A stretch of DNA of 64,000 nucleotides from Fen-1254 sp963769605 (GCA_963769605.1 CAVYML010000001.1:62001-126000); one strand, 5' to 3'. Shown: positions 51,722 to 60,531, counted from the stretch's first letter. Notes: generated by a model not told the origin, from the letters alone. Translations and numbers: made by a program.

Positions 51722-53424
51722 CGACTCAACTTCTGTTCGACAACTTCGATCTTCTTGCCGATACGCCAAATGGCGTAGCGAAACTGCGTGAGCTGATTCT
51801 CCAACTTGCTATGCAAGGGAAATTGGTCAAACAAGACCCAAATGATGAACCTGCTTCGGTTTTGTTAGGGAAAATCCAAAAAGAGAAAGCAAGATTAATA
51901 GTCGAGAATAAAATCAAGAAATCTAATCCACTACCTCCGATTAGGCAAGATGAGATACCATTTGAGTTACCTAAAGGATGGGAATGGACAAGACTTGGAT
52001 CCTCTTCCGAACTTATAAGAGGTGTATCATATAAAAAACAAGATGCATCAACAATTCAGTTGCCCAATTATCTTCCAATTCTCCGTGCCAACAATATTAA
52101 TGGTGCTATCAACTATGATGATTTAATATATATTCCTATATACTATATTGCTAAAGAACAATATCCTATGAAATCTGATGTCTTGATCGCAATGTCAAGT
52201 GGGAGTAAAGCTCTTGTAGGTAAGGCAGCACAAATAGATAAAGATTTTGATGGTGGTTTTGGAGCTTTCTGTGGACTTCTTCGATTTTGCTCGACATTGG
52301 ATTATCGATATATATCATGGTTTCTTCAAAGTCCGTTATATCGAGAAGCAGTATCAGGACAGGGACAAGGTATAGGAATTAACAATTTACAAAAAGATAA
52401 AGTCAGACAACTTCTAATGCCTCTTCCACCTCTCGCCGAGCAACGCCACATCGTTGATAAAGTAGATGAGCTTATGGCACTCTGCAATGATTTGGAGGAA
52501 CAAAAAAAGAAAAAGCAGGAGACACATACTACGCTCAACGAGTCTGTGCTTGCACACATGCTTGATGCGAATGATGCAGAAGAATTTGCCGCTAAGTGGC
52601 AGCTTATTTGTGATCACTTTGAGCTGCTTTACGACGCACCAGAGAGTGTCAGCAAACTCCGCTCTGCAATTCTCCAGCTTGCTGTGCAAGGGAAGTTGGT
52701 AAAGCAAGATCCAAAAGATGAACCAGCTTCTGTGTTGTTGGAGAAAATCCATAAAGAGAAAGTAAGATTAATAGTCGAGAAGAAGATAAAGAAATCCGAA
52801 CCACTACCGCCGATCAAGAAAGATGAAATACCATACGAATTACCGGAAGAGTGGCTATGGGTGAGATTGGGTGGATTGGGAATTACGCAAACTGGGACAA
52901 CACCTTCAACTACAGTTAGCGAGTATTATGGAAATGATTTTGCTTTTGTTAAGCCAGCCGATATTTCCAACGGTCATATCGAATATCGTAAAGATGGTTT
53001 ATCAAAACTTGGTGTGGAGGAAGGAAGATTTGTACCTGCTAATTCTGTGATGATGGTGTCCATTGGTGGGTCAATTGGAAAGGTTGGAATTGTTAATAGA
53101 GATTGCTCTTGTAACCAGCAAATCAATTTCATCAGTATTTTCAAGGCATTGTTACCTCGATTTATCTATTGGATTATGAAATCCGCCAGCTTTTATAAGG
53201 AGGTCATATCTCAAGCGCCGAGCACTACTCTTCCAATTCTAAGCAAAGGTAAGTGGGATCTATTGCTTGTTCCTCTTCCTCCATTGAATGAACAAGAACG
53301 GATAATCAAGAGACTTGACCAATTCAATGAAATGTGTGACGAACTCGAAGCCAAGCTCACGCAAGCAGAGTCAGCCAGCGATAAATTTACAACGGCGGTC
53401 GTAAGGGAGATGGTGGAGGAGTAA
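51718..53424 (+). CDS. hsdS: Type I restriction specificity subunit HsdS
   Basis: 568 residues with the two target-recognition domains of HsdS. Each is preceded by a near-copy of LRELILQLAMQGKLVKQDP and by PLPPIRQDEIPFELPKGWEW or its relative in the second half. The domains read TRLGSSSELIRGVSYKKQ and VRLGGLGITQTGTTPSTT at their starts and end in PLPPLAEQRHIVDKVDELMA and PLPPLNEQERIIKRLDQFNE. HsdS decides which bipartite sequence is methylated and cut. HsdM is broken and no hsdR is seen in the window, so this system is probably not working as a restriction enzyme. Confidence 0.93.
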   Translation: MTTQLLFDNFDLLADTPNGVAKLRELILQLAMQGKLVKQDPNDEPASVLLGKIQKEKARLIVENKIKKSNPLPPIRQDEIPFELPKGWEWTRLGSSSELIRGVSYKKQDASTIQLPNYLPILRANNINGAINYDDLIYIPIYYIAKEQYPMKSDVLIAMSSGSKALVGKAAQIDKDFDGGFGAFCGLLRFCSTLDYRYISWFLQSPLYREAVSGQGQGIGINNLQKDKVRQLLMPLPPLAEQRHIVDKVDELMALCNDLEEQKKKKQETHTTLNESVLAHMLDANDAEEFAAKWQLICDHFELLYDAPESVSKLRSAILQLAVQGKLVKQDPKDEPASVLLEKIHKEKVRLIVEKKIKKSEPLPPIKKDEIPYELPEEWLWVRLGGLGITQTGTTPSTTVSEYYGNDFAFVKPADISNGHIEYRKDGLSKLGVEEGRFVPANSVMMVSIGGSIGKVGIVNRDCSCNQQINFISIFKALLPRFIYWIMKSASFYKEVISQAPSTTLPILSKGKWDLLLVPLPPLNEQERIIKRLDQFNEMCDELEAKLTQAESASDKFTTAVVREMVEE

Positions 53425-53535
53425 TAAGTTAAACAGATTACGTGTCATTGCTTGATAACCGCAATTCTGACATTTGAAACGATATCTTTCATCCATTGTT
53501 CTTACAGCCTTTTTCTTTTAAAGCATTCATCCTCA

Positions 53536-54588
53536 TCATTGCGTCGTATATTTAGCCTTATAGCTTCTTTCAACAAATTCTTCGAACAATGCATTATTGC
53601 TCAGCAATTTAGCCCCGGTAAATACCATTCTATTGTGGCCGTATTTATGTCTCATCTTTATGGAATCGCTCGGAGTTACAAAAACATCATGGGAAAATAA
53701 GCGTAGCACTTTTGCAATTATTGCTTCTTTTTTATTTTCAGATATTATTACTTCATATAATCCGAATTTACATTTGTTTTTCCATCCGCCCGGAATGACC
53801 TTTGATAGAATATTCGATTCCATTTCATTAATATTTTCAATAACAATCACAGATCTACGCTTGGGGATATAGAGTCTTCTCGTCTGGATTATTCTCTTAG
53901 GCCATTGTTTGAACCGGACTTTAATTCCATTCTGATCGAGGATGCCAACAATATATCCCATTGGCCAAGTTTGTCCATCGCCGTCCCAATTTGAGAAAAT
54001 TGCTCCGGGTCTGCCGCAAACAACATTTTCTTTGAGATATTTTATTTGTTGGTAGTGTATGTGTCCGAATCCATAGTACCTGCAATTGAGGTTTAAAAGA
54101 AAATTATATGACGGAGAGGATGGATGAGTCAAGAAAACGCAGGGCTTTAATCCTTGATATGGCTTCAGATTGGAGAATGCCTTTTTGTAGCCGATTTGAC
54201 TCGGAAGACAACCAAGACCAAAAACAGCAAATGATAAATCATTCGGTGCAATAATGGATGTCTTTGATAAAACATGAACGTACTTGCTACCGTGATACTG
54301 CCTGCTCAACTCCTTTCGCATGCTTTGCGTATCATGATCTCCAAAGACCATGAACAAATGAACATTCTTTTTAGCGATGTCATCTAAAAATGGAAAGAAT
54401 TCACACGTCTCGTCGTAATCTATATCACCTGTAATAAACACAGCATCGACCTTTTCTTTATCGACGATCTTCCTCAAGTGGAGGAGAATATTCCTTTTGA
54501 TGGCCAAATTATTTAATTCACACTTGGCGCTTGGCGAATCATTAATTTCTCTTAAATGCAGATCGGAAATATGAAGGAATTTGCTCAT
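53536..54588 (-). CDS. Calcineurin-like metallophosphoesterase
   Basis: 350 residues. The N-terminal domain shows the phosphoesterase metal-site motifs in order: ISDLHLRE (Asp, His), FITGDIDY (Asp), VFGDHDTQ (usually GNHD), FLTHPSS (His) and YGFGHIHY (GHxH). The C-terminal 150 residues are specific and not recognised. It resembles SbcD/Mre11-type or phage-defence-linked phosphoesterases, but no SbcC-like partner is adjacent. It could act on nucleic acid or nucleotides. It is convergent with hsdS, separated by 111 bp. Confidence 0.82.
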   Translation of the reverse strand: MSKFLHISDLHLREINDSPSAKCELNNLAIKRNILLHLRKIVDKEKVDAVFITGDIDYDETCEFFPFLDDIAKKNVHLFMVFGDHDTQSMRKELSRQYHGSKYVHVLSKTSIIAPNDLSFAVFGLGCLPSQIGYKKAFSNLKPYQGLKPCVFLTHPSSPSYNFLLNLNCRYYGFGHIHYQQIKYLKENVVCGRPGAIFSNWDGDGQTWPMGYIVGILDQNGIKVRFKQWPKRIIQTRRLYIPKRRSVIVIENINEMESNILSKVIPGGWKNKCKFGLYEVIISENKKEAIIAKVLRLFSHDVFVTPSDSIKMRHKYGHNRMVFTGAKLLSNNALFEEFVERSYKAKYTTQ

Positions 54589-54704
54589 AGAGCTGCTATA
54601 AAGAATATTATCATGTGACCCACCTTTAACTTTTCAACAATATCAACCATTGCAAATGTATTGACCTGTAAACAAACTTTACCAATATTTTTCATTTGAT
54701 GCAA

Positions 54705-55778
54705 TTATTTGTATACTCCGTTTCCAGCAGCCTGAAATTCCATCAGGGGACTTGATGAATTAAATTCTGGAATCAAGATGTGAGATTCACCTAAACTATT
54801 GGATGGTACGATCATTTCTACACTGCTTCTTAGCTGCTTGGGGACGAGATGGCTGTAGATTTGTGTTACTCGTATTGTTGAATGCCCCATAAGAACCTGC
54901 ACTTCATAGATCGGTACTCCTGACTGAACCAACCAACTGGCGAACGTATGCCTGAGGATGTGAAAATGCAATGATTGGTCGATATCCATCTTGGCAATGT
55001 ACTGCTTAAACCTTCGAGATAGCCATATATCTCGTACCCTTTTGCCGTTCAGCATAATGACATAGCTGCCGGTTCTGTTTTTATACATCGATTGAAGTAA
55101 GCGAAAGACAACTGAGTTCATCGGGAGAATACGTCGTTTTCCGGTTTTTGTCTGGAAGTTTGCGTCTGATTCAACAAGGATTAGCTCTCTTGTAAAATCG
55201 ATATGCTTCCATTGCAGATTGGTGAATACGGCAAGCTGAATCGCTTGGGATAACCAAGGTTCCTTGATGGCTTTTACTAAGGTTTGAAATTGCTCGACGT
55301 TAAAAAATTGTGGTGAGCGTTGAGCAACGGGGCAGAGCAGGACTCTTGTAAAAGGATTGCGTTCAAGAAGCTCCCACTGGACTGCTTTATTAAATGCGGC
55401 TTTCAATGTCCGGAGATAAATATTCACTGTAGTGGGGAGAATAGATTGCAGCTTGTCATGTTTAAATATATCGATGTCTTTTGCACAGATGAGAGAAATC
55501 TTTTTATCACCGATAGACTCCAGCAGGGCATGGAGGGATCTTTCGTAGATCTCAATTGTTCCAGATCGGAGAGTGCTGCATCCGATTTTTAAAAACTGGT
55601 TTGTGTATTCAGAGAGGTTCGGTATTTTTTCTTTATGTCTGTGGTCGTAGCTGAGGGTGGGTATTTTCTTGAGGGCTTTATCGCGTGTCGATTCGCCCGT
55701 ACTGATCCATCGACGCACGCCATGGATGGGCGTAATGAAATAATAAATACCGTTAGAACGCTTGATGAGAGAAGACAT
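54705..55778 (-). CDS. Tyrosine recombinase / integrase missing the first catalytic Arg
   Basis: 357 residues. The N-terminal arm and core-binding parts are followed by a catalytic domain with FHILRHTFASWL (H-x-x-R), LMGHSTIRVTQ (His) and the nucleophile in QIYSHL. The first Arg should lie in a G-(L/M)-R-x-G-E box after LAVFT; the text instead runs LAVFTNLQWKHIDF, as if about seven codons were deleted in frame. The protein is then catalytically dead. It is related to the remnant next to tRNA-Arg (26202). It lacks the extra helix typical of integron IntI. Confidence 0.82.
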   Translation of the reverse strand: MSSLIKRSNGIYYFITPIHGVRRWISTGESTRDKALKKIPTLSYDHRHKEKIPNLSEYTNQFLKIGCSTLRSGTIEIYERSLHALLESIGDKKISLICAKDIDIFKHDKLQSILPTTVNIYLRTLKAAFNKAVQWELLERNPFTRVLLCPVAQRSPQFFNVEQFQTLVKAIKEPWLSQAIQLAVFTNLQWKHIDFTRELILVESDANFQTKTGKRRILPMNSVVFRLLQSMYKNRTGSYVIMLNGKRVRDIWLSRRFKQYIAKMDIDQSLHFHILRHTFASWLVQSGVPIYEVQVLMGHSTIRVTQIYSHLVPKQLRSSVEMIVPSNSLGESHILIPEFNSSSPLMEFQAAGNGVYK

Positions 55779-55927
55779 GCAGCACCTTTGCGTATAGTGT
55801 TAGCAAAAGTGTTAGCAATTCAGATAGGCAAACGCATAAACACCGTGCCCCCAACCGAGCATGTATAGCAGAGAATGAGGAAAATAGTGAATTATACAAG
55901 ATTATTGAGCTGTAAAAAGGAGCTGAT
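55779..55927. other. Region upstream of the integrase with repeated GTGTTAGCAA
   Basis: GTGTTAGCAA occurs at 55799-55808 and 55811-55820. The equivalent place before the recombinase remnant has TGTCAACA twice (26202-26222), so these may be sites bound by the integrase. No copy of the tRNA-Arg 3' end was found here by eye. Confidence 0.35.
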
Positions 55928-56605
55928 ATGTACAAAATATCGTTCCTTTTTTGCCCGAGTATGTTGCTACTGTTATGTGCCTCTTATGTATGGCTATTTT
56001 CTAAGAATAAGCCTGTAGAGTCAGATACGATCACCATCCATCATAAGTATTACTCCACTACTTTCAGTAAGTCAAAGCACTTTCCGGTTGTTGTGAAGTA
56101 TTGGCTGACAAAGACAATGCTCGACTGTGAACATCGATATAAGCGTTCAAACAAGTTCAAACCCGATCCATTGATATCTGATTATACTAATTTGGATATG
56201 GATTATAAGAATTCTGGATATGATCGCGGTCATCAAATGGACGCCCATGATTGCATCTGCGATTCAATGGCCATGGCAGAGAGTTTTTATTATTCAAACG
56301 TCGCTCCTCAAATAGCGGCGTTGAATCGAAGCGGCTGGAGAAAACTTGAAGAATATGCACGAAAGCTGGTAAAAGAATATGATAGCGTTCTCGTGTGGTG
56401 TGGGTCCGTGGCCATTGAGAATAAGTATATCGGAAGAGTGGCGGTCCCGGATTATTTCTGGAAAATTATTTATATCAAGAAGTCCAATGTCATTAAGGCG
56501 TATTCCTTTAGGAATGATGCCACTCTTGGAAGAGATTTGCGTACATCTGAGGTATCAATAGATTCTATCCGAAATCTATCAAGAGGCGTTTTCTTTAAGC
56601 CTTAG
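55928..56605 (+). CDS. DNA/RNA non-specific endonuclease (NUC1/NucA type)
   Basis: 225 residues. The N-terminus is a signal anchor or signal peptide (residues 8-25). The catalytic motif DRGH at residues 99-102 contains the general-base His, and FYYSNVAPQIAALNRSGW carries Asn124, Gln128 and Asn133, the metal and support residues of the beta-beta-alpha-metal family. It would cut DNA and RNA without sequence preference, probably outside the cytoplasm, for nutrition or as an effector. A ribosome site AAAAGGAGCTG precedes the ATG. Confidence 0.88.
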   Translation: MYKISFLFCPSMLLLLCASYVWLFSKNKPVESDTITIHHKYYSTTFSKSKHFPVVVKYWLTKTMLDCEHRYKRSNKFKPDPLISDYTNLDMDYKNSGYDRGHQMDAHDCICDSMAMAESFYYSNVAPQIAALNRSGWRKLEEYARKLVKEYDSVLVWCGSVAIENKYIGRVAVPDYFWKIIYIKKSNVIKAYSFRNDATLGRDLRTSEVSIDSIRNLSRGVFFKP

Positions 56606-56851
56606 CAATTATTCGCAGGTTTGTTATGGATCGTGCACATTAATGATTTTGAGATTGTGCATTATTTATTGCTAAAAATGTTATAAAATTAACCCTATTG
56701 ATCAGGATTTGTTATTTTAACAATATACGCTTACGTAAAATAAGTGATCCCATATATTATAACCGCTTCTGTTGTCTATTATACAACAATTTTATCGCTT
56801 TACTAACTCTTATACTACAAGAAAAATTTTCTATCCTCAATTTCGTTTAAA
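56606..56851. other. AT-rich gap without a gene
   Basis: 246 bp of AT-rich text with no supported gene, tRNA or clear terminator. It probably contains the lost N-terminal part or promoter region of the T9SS fragment that follows. Confidence 0.4.
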
Positions 56852-57166
56852 ATGAGCCATTTCTCATTTGGCTCAATTATTGCTTCGACATTTGTAATAT
56901 TTCAAAACTATCCAAATCCATTCAATCCCTCAACAACTATCCGATATGGATTAACTACACAAAGTTTTGTGCGGCTTGTTATCTATAATATCCTGGGTCA
57001 GGTTGTAGAGCAATTGGTTGATGCTGAACAACAGGCGGGGTATAAATCGGTGATTTGGAATGCCAAGGTGGCAACTGGAATGTATTTTTATAAAATTGAA
57101 GCTATCTCTACCAATGATCCTAAGCAGCGATTTGTGCAGGTGAAGAAAATGCTGCTATTACGCTAA
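56852..57166 (+). pseudogene. Orphan T9SS sorting domain
   Basis: 104 residues that are only a C-terminal T9SS domain: FQNYPNPFNPSTTIRYGL, VRLVIYNILGQVVEQLV, GYKSVIWNAKVATGMYFYK and a basic-hydrophobic end KKMLLLR. No signal peptide or cargo domain precedes it, and the first 20 residues are not a working export signal. It is best read as the tail of a deleted secreted-protein gene. A hairpin with stem ATCATGCC follows 16 bp behind the stop. Confidence 0.75.
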
Positions 57167-57182
57167 TTTGTAGCGCAATGGG

Positions 57183-57202
57183 ATCATGCCTTTCGGCATG
57201 AT
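57183..57202 (+). terminator. Hairpin, probable terminator
   Basis: Stem ATCATGCC (57183-57190) with GGCATGAT (57195-57202) and a TTTC loop, followed by a T-rich but not continuous T stretch (TCATTCATTATTTTC). Confidence 0.55.
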
Positions 57203-57331
57203 TCATTCATTATTTTCTATAGATTTTGTTCGTGTCAGTCCATTGCAGAGCGTGACATTTCCAAAAGCGGAATGTCACGCTCTGTCTGTCAGACCATGTG
57301 CTCTACATCCCGGATAGGAGAAGCTTATATT

Positions 57332-57601
57332 TTCAAATCTCTAAGAACGTTTTAATATAGATTTGCGCATGTTCGTCGCTCGCCAAAAGGTGGAGCCGGC
57401 AAACTCCTCACAAGCGCGCATTTATAGTGCCCCGAATATGCTTCGCAATACGGGGCGTGTCTCTTCCAATATAGAATTGTGCTCGTTCGTTCGCAGCTTA
57501 GTCGTCGCGGACATTCGCCTCCGGCGAACGACCGCTCCTCCTGCGCCGCTCCTCACCAGCACTCATTTGTAGTGTCCCCAATATGCTTCGCAATTGGGGA
57601 C
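57332..57601. repeat. 270-bp direct repeat, copy 1
   Basis: Begins TTCAAATCTCTAAGAACG and ends CGCAATTGGGGAC. It aligns without gaps to 58312-58581 at a constant offset of 980 bp, with about ten differences. Confidence 0.85.
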
Positions 57602-57803
57602 ATGGAATCCCTAACCGGGCATTCTGTTTAGGGCAACTCCGCGAACTTAATTCATTTCTATTACCATATTGATATTAAGTCCGCGGAGATGCCCGCTCGT
57701 CTGACCCTTAAATCGTGAATCGCGTGACATTCCAAAAAACGGAATGTCACGCTCACTCCGTCAAATCACTGCCTTCAATTTCCTAAGTCCATTCTAATAT
57801 TGA

Positions 57804-58170
57804 CAAAAACCGCGCCGCTAAAAGGCAGCGTCACGGTTTTTGTGACCTCCACCGAAAAAGCCCGGCGGAGCGCAACAGCATTTCTCGTCCAATCTATCAT
57901 TTCGTTTCCAATACGAACGTTTAATCCCTTCCAAAAACCGCGCCGCTAAAAGGCAGCGTCACGGTTTTTGTGACCTTCGCCGAAAAATCCCGGCGAAGCG
58001 CAACAGTATCTCGCATCCAATCTATAATTCGTTTCCAATACGAACGTTTAATCCCTTCCAAAAACCGCGCCGCTAAAAGGCAGCGTCACGGTTTTTGTGA
58101 CCTCCGCCGAAAAATCCCGGCGGAGCACAATAGCTTCTCGCAGTAATCTTACATTTCATTTTCAGTACGA
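57804..58170. repeat. Three tandem units of about 127 bp
   Basis: Units start at 57804, 57932 and 58059. Each contains stem CAAAAACCG ... CGGTTTTTG around GCAGCG, and a second stem CTCCGCCG/CGGCGGAG, then a linker ending GTTTCCAATACGAACGTTTA. The unit size and internal hairpins do not fit a CRISPR. Confidence 0.85.
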
Positions 58171-58311
58171 ACCCGCACGTAACGGCAAACATCCTGCCGT
58201 CGTGCCTCCGTCATGCTGTTTGCTGCACCGCTTGAAAAACAGCGGATGACGCAGACGCTCATTAATCGCGTGACATTCCAAAAATCGGAATGCCACGCTA
58301 ACTCTCATGAC

Positions 58312-58581
58312 TTCAAATCTCTAAGAACGTTTTAATATAGATTTGCGCATGTTCGTCGCTCGCCAAAAGGTGGAGCCGGCGAACTCCTCACAAGCGCGCA
58401 TTTGTAGTGCCCCGAATATGCTTTGCAATACGGGGCGTGGCTCTTCCCATATAGATTTGTGCTCGTTCGTTCGCAGCTTAGTCGTCGCGGACATTCGCCT
58501 CCGGCGAACGACCGCTCCTCCCGCGCTACTCCTCACCAGCACTCATTTGTAATGTCCCCAATATGCTTCGCAATTGGGGAC
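58312..58581. repeat. 270-bp direct repeat, copy 2
   Basis: About 96 percent identical to 57332-57601, gap-free. Both copies contain GCTCGTTCGTTCGCAGC and the CGCCTCCGGCG hairpin. Confidence 0.85.
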
Positions 58582-58775
58582 TTGTCCATCCCTGTCGGGA
58601 GCTCTGTTGACCGGGCAACTCCGCGAACTTAATACATATCAATTCTTTCGATATAGATATTAAGTCCGTGGAGATGCCCGCCTTAGCCTGCAAAGCGTCT
58701 CTTTCTAATATATCAAAACCCTGACTGAAAAAACCACTTAGCCGGAAGAGCGCCGGTCTCTGTTGACATCAGAAG

Positions 58776-59164
58776 CATAACCGCTGATAAAAAAAGTTAT
58801 CTAAAAGCGGGGCGCGTGTCAAGGGCAAGTCGTCCCGCCGCCTCCCGGCGTCGGTACTTTGAATTGTGAACGCTCGTTCCGAACTGAGGATCGATTCGGA
58901 ACGAGCTAAAATATTTTGGCTCCCCCTCCAAAAGATGGGGAACTATCCTGCGTCAAATACCACGCCGGCAAAAACGGCCGTCATGGTATTTGAATGCCCG
59001 CTTGATAAAGCAGCGGCAAACATCACGCCGCCCAAAATCGGCGTCATGCTGTTTGCTGCACCGCCTGAGGAACGGCGAACATCGCAGGCGTTCCCCCAAA
59101 ATATTTTTCACAACCCTTGACACGCGCCCCGCTTTTAGAAGCCAAGTCATTATCAGCGGTTATG
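58776..59164. repeat. 389-bp nested inverted-repeat element
   Basis: Outer arms CATAACCGCTGATAA (58776-58790) and its exact complement (59150-59164) are followed by a second pair of 24-bp arms beginning TAAAAGCGGGGCGCG (58802-58825) and its exact complement (59114-59137). Inside are more stems: GCTCGTTCCGAA/TTCGGAACGAGC (58870-58901), AAATACCA/TGGTATTT (58955-58992) and GGCAAACA/TGTTTGCT (59016-59058). AAAATATTTTGG and its complement lie at 58910-58921 and 59096-59107. It ends about 37 bp before the start of the gene at 59201. Confidence 0.9.
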
Positions 59165-59200
59165 TTTTTTTTTAATTATAAAACCCAAGGAGGATCAAAG

Positions 59201-59662
59201 ATGAACATTTTCGACAAAATCACAAATCGAATAACCGAGCGGAAATACGACATCCAAAAGAAAAAACATGTCCGCGTCATTCGGGATGAAGTCATTTCAG
59301 AATTTACAATATTCATGCTTCTTCTTGCCATTGTGGCCATTATTATCAATCCGGTTCCATGGGTCCCGCAGGAAGAGCAACACATTCCCGATCAAAAGGA
59401 AGAAACAAAGGTCGATACTCACGCGGAAGACGAACTCTCTTTCGTGGATGAAGTAGAATCGGAAGAATGTCTTGAATGGCTTAATACAACCCCTTCGGAT
59501 AGTCTGCGCAAGGCATTGCAGAAAGCTCATATCCGGTTCAATTGCATCGATACGCTTGTTCTGCATCGCCCGTATGATTGCTGGACGCGTGTATTCTATC
59601 TGCACAAAGTAGGTATTCCCACAATAGAAAAACTCATTACCGCATGGAGGAACGAACAATGA
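59201..59662 (+). CDS. Membrane-anchored hypothetical protein
   Basis: 153 residues from ATG 59201, which has a strong ribosome site (AAGGAGG) 9 bp upstream; a longer reading would enter the nested inverted repeat. A basic N-terminus (residues 1-30) precedes one membrane helix (about 37-54). An acidic linker and a C-terminal domain follow, with ECLEWLNTTPSDSLRKALQK and CIDTLVLHRPYDCWTRVFYL. The architecture suggests an anti-sigma or signalling partner of the sigma-like gene 300 bp downstream, but no family was recognised and this is inference. It overlaps the next start (ATGA). Confidence 0.7.
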   Translation: MNIFDKITNRITERKYDIQKKKHVRVIRDEVISEFTIFMLLLAIVAIIINPVPWVPQEEQHIPDQKEETKVDTHAEDELSFVDEVESEECLEWLNTTPSDSLRKALQKAHIRFNCIDTLVLHRPYDCWTRVFYLHKVGIPTIEKLITAWRNEQ

Positions 59663-59853
59663 TTACCGCACAATTTACGCCGCAGGAAATCCGATCGCTT
59701 ATTCAATCGCTGGAATCCGAACGGGATCAATATGTCAAGGAATATGGTTCTTGCCGTCTCGATGTTCTCCGCACTGTAGCCGAAAGGGTAGTAAAAGAGA
59801 ACAATCGGCTGATCGGCAAGCTGGAAACACTTGCTTCCGGTGTCTTAAATTAA
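59659..59853 (+). CDS. Small helical protein
   Basis: 64 residues from ATG 59659, which overlaps the preceding stop by 4 bp. A mostly alpha-helical, charged protein (FTPQEIRSLIQSLESERDQY, VAERVVKENNRLIGKLETLA) that could form a coiled coil. No family was recognised. Translational coupling and codon quality support it being real. The 120-bp gap behind it contains no other gene. Confidence 0.65.
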   Translation: MITAQFTPQEIRSLIQSLESERDQYVKEYGSCRLDVLRTVAERVVKENNRLIGKLETLASGVLN

Positions 59854-59973
59854 TGTTCAATCCTTTGCCGCCAAGGTCGCCAATGTGGGAAGTGAAGCGC
59901 CGAAATATTCCGCATAAATCGACGCTTTTCCCAGCGGATATGCTTTTCATTTTACAATAAGAAGGGGAATGTC

Positions 59974-60531
59974 ATGCTGCACTATTTACTGAATTGGGTT
60001 TTCGCATCCTATACGGATTCCCTCTACGCTACCGCGTCGCGCATTCATAAAAAGGGTTCTATCTATTACAAGGATAAGGTGCAGGACTTGGTCGTTCTCG
60101 CCTACGAGGAATATGATAGAAAATTCGATCAAGGTATCATTCTCAATCTCCCGTTGCTTCTTAATTTCATCAGATACAGGAAACCGGAAGTATTGCTCGA
60201 TATGCGGGGATATTCCCGGTCGCCCAAGAAAGACGTATTCAATGTCCGCAATCGTGTAGAAAGAGAAGTGGTATTGCTCCCGATCGACGCAGATCATCAG
60301 CCCGAACATTCCTACATGGATTTAATCCGGGATGAGACGAACCTCGAAGATGAGATTCTTTCCCGAATAGACTTCCAGATGAAGCGGGAAGGACTTTCGA
60401 CACAGGAAAACAGGATACTCCAAATGCGGCTGGATGGATACAATGTCCGGGATATGATCCGCTTGACCGGTTGGGGGAAGAGACTTGTCAAAACAACGCT
60501 CCGGAATGCGCTTTTGAAGATGAAGAATTGA
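59974..60531 (+). CDS. Sigma-70-like transcription regulator
   Basis: 185 residues with a ribosome site AGAAGGGGA. The N-terminal half (IHKKGSIYYKDKVQDLVVLA, FIRYRKPEVLLDMRGYSRSP) resembles a region-2-like helical part, and a segment RDETNLEDEILSRIDFQMKR links it to a C-terminal helix-turn-helix (LSTQENRILQMRLDGYNVRD ... RLTGWGKRLVKTTLRNALLK) like sigma region 4. It is shorter than standard ECF factors and divergent. A relative is the remnant at 26511-26972. Likely a DNA-binding regulator of the unit with the two genes before it. Confidence 0.65.
   Translation: MLHYLLNWVFASYTDSLYATASRIHKKGSIYYKDKVQDLVVLAYEEYDRKFDQGIILNLPLLLNFIRYRKPEVLLDMRGYSRSPKKDVFNVRNRVEREVVLLPIDADHQPEHSYMDLIRDETNLEDEILSRIDFQMKREGLSTQENRILQMRLDGYNVRDMIRLTGWGKRLVKTTLRNALLKMKN

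Larger units (their letters stand above)
57203..58775. repeat. Non-coding hairpin-rich region
   Basis: About 1.6 kb with no supported gene. It contains three GCGTGACATTCC/GGAATGTCACGC-type hairpins (near 57250, 57721 and 58268). There are also two long stems of the CTCCGCGAACTTAAT/ATTAAGTCCGCGGAG type (57648-57693 and 58618-58675), and GTCCCCAAT/ATTGGGGAC and GCCCCG/CGGGGC hairpins sharing the loop text ATGCTTCGCA. Reading frames here are by-products of the repeats: they recur in both copies and show no ribosome site. Confidence 0.75.

Noticed and set aside
54705..55778. Integrase as an integron IntI
   Set aside because: It lacks the extra helix region of IntI, resembles phage/ICE-type recombinases and is itself missing a catalytic Arg. 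The cassette array therefore has no visible integrase here.
57363..57572. 69-codon frame, nearly identical again at 58343-58552
   Set aside because: Both lie in the 270-bp direct repeats, have no ribosome site and read through hairpins; they are repeat by-products.
57804..58170. Possible CRISPR array because of three regular units
   Set aside because: Units are about 127 bp, nearly identical throughout and made of hairpins; there are no short repeats with unique spacers and no cas genes.
58866..59120. 84-codon frame inside the nested inverted repeat
   Set aside because: It is a translation of the hairpin arms, without start signal or protein-like composition.
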